Source: Coxiellaceae bacterium (GTDB lineage Bacteria > Pseudomonadota > Gammaproteobacteria > Coxiellales > Coxiellaceae). From it: a DNA stretch of 64,000 nucleotides. Location of the stretch: the NCBI GenBank assembly GCA_029210045.1, contig JARGNX010000010.1:1-64000 (forward strand), in the 5' to 3' direction. Both the position numbers and the translations under genes were made by a program. Shown here piece after piece: positions 54,856-61,525 of the stretch; positions within the stretch are counted from its first letter, which is position 1; each line of letters opens with the position of its first letter. The notes beneath the pieces were generated by a model, which was not told the DNA's origin, searched no databases, and saw nothing but the letters and a program-made list of their open reading frames with translations.

Positions 54856-57329
54856 CAATCCTGATCAGGCCGACATGAATCGGGCCTGTGATTATGTGTT
54901 GTTGCTTCTTCAGAAGTCCCACTTGCAGCTAGTGACGGTAATTGAAAAATACGTTGCGCTAATTGATGCGATGGCGCATCAGCATTTGTGGGGTCATGGA
55001 AGTCATTAGACCAAACCCGATTACGCTTAAAGTTAACGAGCGCAGCAATTAGGTAGCCTTTTTTAAAGTCGCTAGGTGTTGATGCTGCTTTAGCTAGCTC
55101 AGCTCTTTCTGTTTGGGCATGTTTATCGGTTCTGGTTTCGTCGCACAGCACCATAGTTCCAGCTTCAGCGGTACCCATAAGCGTATCGATACGAAAACCT
55201 GGGGTTTCCCCCTCGAATAGCTCACGACTAAATGGATGAAAAAATTTACCTAATGCATTTATCGTAGCTTGTTGTAGTGCGTTACATTTAATATGCGCTA
55301 TATCTTCTCTGAGTAAATCAATTAATTGAGACACATTTTTTTCGTTGAAAAACTCACGAGGCGCGTTGTAATAGAGCTCTGCAAATACCGTTAAGCGTTT
55401 GGCTGGATCTCTTATTGCTACTAAGAGATCAAAATATAATGTTGAAGGGATTGTGTTATAGGCTTCTTCTACTTTATACAAGGTTTTTGTGTCAACAAGT
55501 GCTATGAGTTGGCTTGCTGCAATAAAATCACATTCACCTGTGCGATCATACTGAGATACGGCAAAGTCAATAAATTGTATAAGAACATCTCTCTGATCGC
55601 GCTGCTTTCCGTGTTGTATTATGGGCATTGCCAGCTTAACCAGCTGCTCAGGATATTGTTGCATCAAATGTGACAACTTATGCAGTGCGACTGATATAAA
55701 GCTATCAATCAAGGTGCGTAGCGAGCCCGTTTTCGCATTATAATGATGTGAAATAGCGAGTTGAAAATGTGCTGTTGGGTTGTGTTCATCAGGTAGTAGG
55801 CATAATTTTACAATTATGTCCCAATGGTGAATGTCCTCAACAGGCAATTGCTTTTTTATAGGAAGATTCAATAAAAATAAAACTAGATCGGCGGGTGACT
55901 TATCGATGTCGACAAGACAGTTTGCTGTGGAGGCGTGGTATCCATATACATAGTTGTTTTCATAATCCTCATAAAATTCATAGCTTGCTGCGTAGTGCTC
56001 ATGTATTAAGCGGGGTAAGTGCTCTGATGCGCTTTTTGAGCCTATGGTGAAACACCTTTGCATCATTTGAAAAATTTCTACGGGCTCAAGGTCGTGAAGA
56101 ATTGATGGCAGTAACCCTGGGTTTTGTTGTACGGCAGCTTTAAATGCATCGTCTAATAAGTGTGGTTGGCTTTTTAGTGGAAAATTGACTATGTATTGAA
56201 ACTCATCGGCACGACAATTCAATGCAATATAGTACAGCGCGCTAAATGAAGATAACGTATTGTTGCTGCTTTGCTGTGTTTTAGTTACACCAAGCCATGC
56301 AATGCGTTCTTTTTTAGGTAATGCTTTATAGATTTTTAAAAAAAATCGAACGGCTGAAGCGCGTTCATTGTGATAGGTTTCATATTTATTAAAACACAAT
56401 GTGGCTATTTCAATGAATAAACAGGTGCTTGTATTTCTTCTTATTCCTCTTTCGTAATGCCATAAAGTGGACTCGCTTAACATGCAAACTTCAAAATTTT
56501 GCATGATACGATTGCCCTGGGTGGCTTTGCTACCGAGACCGAATAAAAAGCTGGCTATATGATTAACGCGAATAGGGACAATTTTTCGTCGAGGACGTTT
56601 GGCTTCGTCTATTAATTCCAGGTGCGTATTGATAAAGCTAAAAGTTCCAAAAGCCTCTGCATCACGATAATATTCGCCTATGATAGGATCGGTAATTGCT
56701 TCTATGAAATCCAAGAGATGTTTTCTATTATCACGATGCCAGTTTTGATCACCATATTTATGGCCAAATAGATAGCTATTAAGATTAAGTATGTCATCAC
56801 GGGTATGTATTTTTGTTTCATGCAAACATATGCTCAATGCTAAAGGGTTGCTTAGATCAGTACCAAACGTTTCCTTAAATTTAATATAAAGTTGCTGCAG
56901 TCCTCTAGGATCCTCATAGCTAAATGGTGAATATATAGTTTCATTAACGCAACTATAAACTGCCTTTTTTGCTATTGGGGTATCATCAAGGTCGCTTGGT
57001 TTTAATTCAAATACGATGGGATGTATGTCTCTATCCTTTAGCGCTGCAATCTGTCTCCTGAATGCTGTTGCGTCTATGGCTTTCCTTGTGGTTGGGTAAG
57101 TTCCAACCTCAATAAACACTAGTGAAGTCACCCGTCTATGCTCATATAGTTTAATTAAGGCTACTTTCTTTTGGGGGGGAACCACTTGTATCGCGGGCTC
57201 TGTGGGTGCTGATGTTGTTGGCACTTCTACGGCGTGAGTATGCTCTGCAATAATTCTGGCTTGTTCATCCGCGTCTTTAGCTTCAGGCATAGCGGCTGGG
57301 TGTTGTGCGTCGTTATTGCGCATAATCAT
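54852..57329 (-). CDS. Large orphan protein, 825 residues
   Basis: Not recognised. No signal peptide or membrane segment. The N-terminal 60 residues are low-complexity (Ala, Glu, Pro, Thr), as in a disordered leader. A short alpha/beta segment (VALIKLYEHRRVTSLVFIEVG) follows, then some 600 residues of helical sequence resembling irregular HEAT or ankyrin-like arrays (LFLLNLPIKKQLPVEDIHHW). It lacks the His-Asn-Gln-Cys module of the three large paralogues. Its stop lies inside a repeat, so the C-terminus may be young. ATG at 57323 is an alternative start. A secreted effector is possible on size and isolation only. Confidence 0.6.
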   Translation of the reverse strand: MIMRNNDAQHPAAMPEAKDADEQARIIAEHTHAVEVPTTSAPTEPAIQVVPPQKKVALIKLYEHRRVTSLVFIEVGTYPTTRKAIDATAFRRQIAALKDRDIHPIVFELKPSDLDDTPIAKKAVYSCVNETIYSPFSYEDPRGLQQLYIKFKETFGTDLSNPLALSICLHETKIHTRDDILNLNSYLFGHKYGDQNWHRDNRKHLLDFIEAITDPIIGEYYRDAEAFGTFSFINTHLELIDEAKRPRRKIVPIRVNHIASFLFGLGSKATQGNRIMQNFEVCMLSESTLWHYERGIRRNTSTCLFIEIATLCFNKYETYHNERASAVRFFLKIYKALPKKERIAWLGVTKTQQSSNNTLSSFSALYYIALNCRADEFQYIVNFPLKSQPHLLDDAFKAAVQQNPGLLPSILHDLEPVEIFQMMQRCFTIGSKSASEHLPRLIHEHYAASYEFYEDYENNYVYGYHASTANCLVDIDKSPADLVLFLLNLPIKKQLPVEDIHHWDIIVKLCLLPDEHNPTAHFQLAISHHYNAKTGSLRTLIDSFISVALHKLSHLMQQYPEQLVKLAMPIIQHGKQRDQRDVLIQFIDFAVSQYDRTGECDFIAASQLIALVDTKTLYKVEEAYNTIPSTLYFDLLVAIRDPAKRLTVFAELYYNAPREFFNEKNVSQLIDLLREDIAHIKCNALQQATINALGKFFHPFSRELFEGETPGFRIDTLMGTAEAGTMVLCDETRTDKHAQTERAELAKAASTPSDFKKGYLIAALVNFKRNRVWSNDFHDPTNADAPSHQLAQRIFQLPSLAASGTSEEATTHNHRPDSCRPDQDC

Positions 57330-57472
57330 ACCTATGTGGTTAGATGTTGCGGTATATTATACGCCGCCACGATTAAGGCATTATTAGGAATATAGAAATA
57401 ATAACTGATTGTATATAAGGTATTTTTAAGGTTTGGGGCGGATTGAGTACTTACAAATCGCCCCTTGAATGA

Positions 57473-57940
57473 TTAGCGTGAAACAAAGCAGCTTAATTTG
57501 CCTTGTTGATCTTTAGATAAGGATAAAGTATTGACGTTTAATATAGGTGTGACAGTGGCTTTAGAGTAAATACAATCGACGGTGCTACTTTTGTTTTTGT
57601 ATTTTACATTAACCGAATCGATAGTTGTGATGATGATATTTATTTTGCCATCAATTTTACTGCCATCGTATTTAACGTTAAGTGCTTGGCTGTATGGGTC
57701 GATATTTAAGCCACTGTGTGGGCTAATAATATTGCCGATAGGCCCAAAAACTTTCTTGCCATCTTTACTAATAAATTCAATATTCGATACTTTATAGCCT
57801 GTTATTAGATAATGTGGAGCAGTAACGGAGCTAGGAATGGTGCCATTGTTCAACATAAATAATGTTGGGTTGGTGTTTGCTGCAAAGGCTAATGTGGGTA
57901 AGCACAGTGCGGCGGCTAATAGTGGGCGTAAGGTTTTCAT
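57473..57940 (-). CDS. Small secreted protein, 155 residues
   Basis: Signal peptide MKTLRPLLAAALCLPTLAFA, cut before ANTNP. The mature part is beta-rich with a pattern of short strands (NIEFISKDGKKVFGPIGNII; SALVKYDG-like stretches) and two late Cys (VDCIY, LSCFV) that could pair. No family recognised. Alone on the minus strand, 143 bases before the 825-residue orphan start; the gap holds nothing evident. Confidence 0.6.
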   Translation of the reverse strand: MKTLRPLLAAALCLPTLAFAANTNPTLFMLNNGTIPSSVTAPHYLITGYKVSNIEFISKDGKKVFGPIGNIISPHSGLNIDPYSQALNVKYDGSKIDGKINIIITTIDSVNVKYKNKSSTVDCIYSKATVTPILNVNTLSLSKDQQGKLSCFVSR

Positions 57941-58077
57941 GTGCGGTCTCTTTTAATTATTATTATGTAGTGCGGCGCCGTATGATGGTTAATCTAGGTG
58001 CACAGCGTAAATTAATCTTTGTTAGTCTACTCGATGAGACATTGCAGACAAGTAATGTGATGCGATTTAACTATGTC

Positions 58078-59490
58078 TTAACTTAATAATCGCACAATGC
58101 GCTTTGTTGTATCGGACGAAATAGCTCTGATGTAATACTGGCCGGCTACACGCTTAGTGATATCACTCATGGTAGGATAGGGCGCAATTATCTCGGTCAT
58201 TTTTTTAATGGCCATTTTTTGCTGCACAGCCATTACCCACGGTAGAATCAACTCACCAGCCTGTTCACCAACGATGGTGGCACCAATTACAATGCCTTTC
58301 TTATTGGTCAGTACTTTAATAAAGCCTTCAGTAGTTAACTGCGCTTGCGCACGATCGATATCACTAAAGGGGAAGGTCGTTTTTTTATAAGCGATTCGTT
58401 GTTGAGTGGCCATGACTTCATTCAATCCAACCTGTGCCACCTCCAGGCGGGTATACGTTACCCATGGCATCGCATGGTATGCGACCTTACTAGGTAAGCG
58501 AAATAGCGCATTGCGAATGACAATGCCCGCATGATAGCCCGCAGCATGTGTAAATTGATAATGACCAATCACATCACCAATTGCGTAAATATGTTTGTGA
58601 TTAGTTCTTAGGCGGCTGTTGACTTTAATGGCGCGTTCATCATGATCAATGTTAGCTGCTTTGAGGTTGAGTTTTTGTAAGTTGGCGTGTCGACCAGCCG
58701 CGATTAATAAATGGCTACCACTAATCGTCATTGATTGACCATCGTTCGTTAGTGTGACATCAATTCCCGCTGAGGTTTTTTCAATGTGTGAAATATCACT
58801 GTATTCATAGAGTGAAACGCCGGTTGCTAATAGGTCCTTACGAATTAACTCTCGGCTATCACTGTCTTCTTTAGCTAAAATCTCGCCGTGTTGAATGATG
58901 CTTACTTGACTGCCCAGCATGGCAAATGCTTGCCCTAATTCACAACCAATGGGACCGCCACCAATAATCACTAAATGTTTAGGTAATTCAGTTAAGTCGA
59001 ATATGTTTTCATTAGTAAGGTAAGATGTTTGGTCGAGGCCTTTAATAGATGGAATGAATGCAGAGGAGCCGGTAGCGATGACAATTTTTTTTGCATGTAT
59101 GCGATAGCTGTCTGTTTCAATGGTATGCGGATCAATGAATCGTGGAGACTCTTGAATCACTCGTGTACCTAGGCTTTTAAAGCGCTCAACACTATCATTA
59201 GGCGCAATGGCGGCGATGACGGATTGAATGTGTTGGTGTACTTGCTGAAAGTCTATTGTCATATGCTCTGCTGTCACACCAAAGCTATCACTGTGCTGCA
59301 TCTCATAAGCACGACGTGCAGCGCTGATTAATGCTTTCGACGGCACACAACCGTAGTTTAAACAATCACCACCCATTTTATGCGGCTCAATGAGTACCAC
59401 ATCAACACCCATTTGTGCAGCACCTGCGGCAACACTTAATCCACCGGAGCCTGCTCCTATTACACACAGTTTGGTTTTAATGGTTTGCAT
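58078..59490 (-). CDS. FAD-dependent disulfide reductase, MerA/Lpd-like
   Basis: 470 residues. FAD site VIGAGSGGLSVAAGAAQMG, redox-active pair in GGDCLNYGCVPSKALI, NAD-binding IGGGPIGCELGQAFAMLGS, second FAD site YAIGDVIGHYQFTHAA and C-terminal dimer domain. At the end it reads APYPTMSD where lipoamide dehydrogenases have the HxHPTxxE catalytic His, so it belongs to the mercuric-reductase-like group and is unlikely to be Lpd. No N-terminal HMA domain. It overlaps the CDP-alcohol transferase gene by 14 bases. Confidence 0.9.
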   Translation of the reverse strand: MQTIKTKLCVIGAGSGGLSVAAGAAQMGVDVVLIEPHKMGGDCLNYGCVPSKALISAARRAYEMQHSDSFGVTAEHMTIDFQQVHQHIQSVIAAIAPNDSVERFKSLGTRVIQESPRFIDPHTIETDSYRIHAKKIVIATGSSAFIPSIKGLDQTSYLTNENIFDLTELPKHLVIIGGGPIGCELGQAFAMLGSQVSIIQHGEILAKEDSDSRELIRKDLLATGVSLYEYSDISHIEKTSAGIDVTLTNDGQSMTISGSHLLIAAGRHANLQKLNLKAANIDHDERAIKVNSRLRTNHKHIYAIGDVIGHYQFTHAAGYHAGIVIRNALFRLPSKVAYHAMPWVTYTRLEVAQVGLNEVMATQQRIAYKKTTFPFSDIDRAQAQLTTEGFIKVLTNKKGIVIGATIVGEQAGELILPWVMAVQQKMAIKKMTEIIAPYPTMSDITKRVAGQYYIRAISSDTTKRIVRLLS

Positions 59491-60091
59491 GCAGCTGTTC
59501 CTCGTGGTGCTTAAACTGAATTAAACGAATGATGGTCGTGAGTAAAACCAATGCGGTATAGAGGCAGGCTAACCACGCAAACAAGCTCGGTAGCAATATC
59601 ATGGCAATAAAAAAGATAAATGCTTCGGCTCGTTCGATAAGTCCGGGGCTGTAATGAAATCCTTTGCCTTTGCTATCAGATTGCGAAAAAATACTCACCA
59701 CTAAAAATGAAGTGACACACACTAATGTACTGCCCAGCATGGCTAAAGTTAAAATGCCACGATGACCTGGGTCGACAGCGTAAAGCCCAGCGATGATACT
59801 AAACTCTACAATGCGGTCCATGACAATATCCAATACGCATCCAAAGTGCGAGGTATGTTGCGTTAGACGTGCTAAGGTGCCATCCAATACATCACATAGT
59901 CCTGAAATAATTAATAGCAACACAGCTAGCCAAGGCCAATGAATGCCAATTAAAATCGCTGACACAACACCAAAAAAACCGGCGCAATAAGTTAGGCCGT
60001 TTGGGGTGATGTGCTTGGATTTGTGTAGCCAGGCCGCTATCGGGTTGAATAGTCGATGCTGCAGTGTTGGTCGCCAATAAGTTTCAAGCAT
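59477..60091 (-). CDS. CDP-alcohol phosphatidyltransferase
   Basis: 204 residues with about six membrane helices. The catalytic motif DGx2ARx8Gx3Dx3D is complete: DGTLAR, LTQHTSHF, G, CVL, D, IVM, D. It joins a CDP-linked lipid to an alcohol; the alcohol is unknown. It overlaps the upstream TVP38-like gene by eight bases and the downstream reductase by 14. Confidence 0.9.
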   Translation of the reverse strand: MLETYWRPTLQHRLFNPIAAWLHKSKHITPNGLTYCAGFFGVVSAILIGIHWPWLAVLLLIISGLCDVLDGTLARLTQHTSHFGCVLDIVMDRIVEFSIIAGLYAVDPGHRGILTLAMLGSTLVCVTSFLVVSIFSQSDSKGKGFHYSPGLIERAEAFIFFIAMILLPSLFAWLACLYTALVLLTTIIRLIQFKHHEEQLHANH

Positions 60092-60776
60092 TTTTTTTAC
60101 TTTTAATTTTTTTATAAATAACAGGCACTACTGATAACAGTGCCAATAGAATGAGAGGGATTAGAATTTTCGGTTGAAAAATAATTCCCAGGTTAGGGTG
60201 TTGCCCACTGGCAAATACAGCGCCGAGCCCGTTACCTACTAAGCAATATACAAAGCTACCCGGAATGATCCCAATCAATGTAGCAAAGAAGAAAGTGCGT
60301 AGCGGCACGTTGAGCAGTGCTGGCACAATATTAATCACCCAGAATGGGAATATCGGAATAAGACGAAGCGATAATAAATAGGCAAACGCATCGTGCTGAA
60401 AGCCTTTCTCCATTTTAGCAACCCAGCCACCAGCTTTTTGTGATAACCATTCTCCTAAAGCGGTCTTTACGGCTAAGAAGATAATGCTAGCACCGATGGT
60501 GGCACTGATGACGACATAGACGGTAGCAAGCCAGGGGCCAAACATAAAACCACCCGCTAGCGTGATAAATACGGCGCCGGGCACCGATATGGCAGTGGCT
60601 ACAATGTATACCAACATATAGCCCAGGACGGCATATATATAATGAAGCTCGACCCAGGTGGAAATTTGTGCCCGATGTTGCTGTAAGCTATTGAAAGAAA
60701 AATACTCATACCAGCGGAAGTACAGTGCTAGCGCTAAGATCACGATAATAATAATCAGCGGAATCCATTTCTTCAT
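60084..60776 (-). CDS. TVP38/TMEM64 (DedA superfamily) membrane protein
   Basis: 230 residues from MKKWIPL, where AGGAGG sits five bases before the ATG; the frame is open further upstream but lacks a ribosome site. Six hydrophobic segments, with the family marks SVPGAVFITLAGGFMFGPW and LSLRLIPIFPFWVINIVPAL. First gene of a three-gene operon with a CDP-alcohol transferase and a flavin reductase. Probably a lipid scramblase-like or flippase-like role, by family. Confidence 0.9.
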   Translation of the reverse strand: MKKWIPLIIIIVILALALYFRWYEYFSFNSLQQHRAQISTWVELHYIYAVLGYMLVYIVATAISVPGAVFITLAGGFMFGPWLATVYVVISATIGASIIFLAVKTALGEWLSQKAGGWVAKMEKGFQHDAFAYLLSLRLIPIFPFWVINIVPALLNVPLRTFFFATLIGIIPGSFVYCLVGNGLGAVFASGQHPNLGIIFQPKILIPLILLALLSVVPVIYKKIKSKKNA

Positions 60777-60888
60777 GTAACCTCCTGGTAAGCTTAAGCC
60801 CTGCATTATCGCATAGCTTATGAGCGATATACACATGATTGTTCTATAATCATCACCATTGATTAACAGGTGCATAAAGGAACTTACG

Positions 60889-61398
60889 ATGAAAAAGATG
60901 ACTTGTTTACTTGCCGCAACCGTTTCCGTTGGATTATTAACTGTCAGTGCTATCAGTATTGCTAAGCCGCTTAAGTTTCCTAAGGGGTGTCGTACTGCTG
61001 GTGCTGCTTATGAGCAAGGTTATTTGGCATTACGTCCTGACTATACAAAGCAAAAACGGACGTTGTATCTTATTCATAATTTAACGTCTTACAACCTTGA
61101 GTTAAAGTCTTTAAAGGACCCTAAGGACTTATTCACGCCGCATTATGATCAAACGCTTCCGCGCCATAAATGGGCGGCGTTTGCTATGGATAGAGATCAA
61201 ATACATTTCAAATGTGTCCATGTGAAGAACAAGAGCACCCAGATCCCTGTGCGCTGTGATGGTTTATTTGCGATTTGCGAATACGATAATGTTAAGTTCC
61301 CTCATGCCAGCATGGGTACCTATTGGATCGAAAAAACCGGTAACTTACGTCAAACCATGCGTCATGCCATCCGTGAAGGTATCTTACTGCGCTGGTAA
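60889..61398 (+). CDS. EnhB-like periplasmic protein
   Basis: 169 residues from MKKMTCLLAAT, with AAGGAA in front. Signal peptide to about residue 25 (SIA). The mature part starts FPKGCRTAGAAYEQGYLAL, later WAAFAMDRDQIHFKC, then CDGLFAICEYDNVKF and ends GILLRW. Four Cys suggest two disulfides. From memory this resembles the enhanced-entry protein EnhB of Legionella and Coxiella. A search is needed to confirm. A TATAAT lies at 60845-60850 without a clear -35. Confidence 0.6.
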   Translation: MKKMTCLLAATVSVGLLTVSAISIAKPLKFPKGCRTAGAAYEQGYLALRPDYTKQKRTLYLIHNLTSYNLELKSLKDPKDLFTPHYDQTLPRHKWAAFAMDRDQIHFKCVHVKNKSTQIPVRCDGLFAICEYDNVKFPHASMGTYWIEKTGNLRQTMRHAIREGILLRW

Positions 61399-61424
61399 CC
61401 TCTAACTATCTGATTTTTACTAAG

Positions 61425-61448
61425 CAAAGCGGGCTCCGGCTCGCTTTG
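61425..61448 (+). terminator. Possible weak terminator hairpin
   Basis: CAAAGCG, a ten-base loop with inner pairing, then CGCTTTG, 27 bases past the EnhB-like stop. Only TT follows, so termination would be weak. Confidence 0.35.
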
Positions 61449-61525
61449 TTAATCTGCTATTAATCCTATGTATTTATAATTAACTCATTGAATTAATTCC
61501 GATGTATATGAGATGAGTGTATTGC

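Noticed and set aside
54821-55009. Open frame of 62 codons on the plus strand
   Set aside because: It reads through a repeat and the antisense strand of the 825-residue orphan; no ribosome site.
58078-59490. Dihydrolipoamide dehydrogenase or true mercuric reductase
   Set aside because: The HxHPTxxE active-site His is replaced (APYPTMSD), and no HMA domain, terminal Cys pair or mer genes are present.
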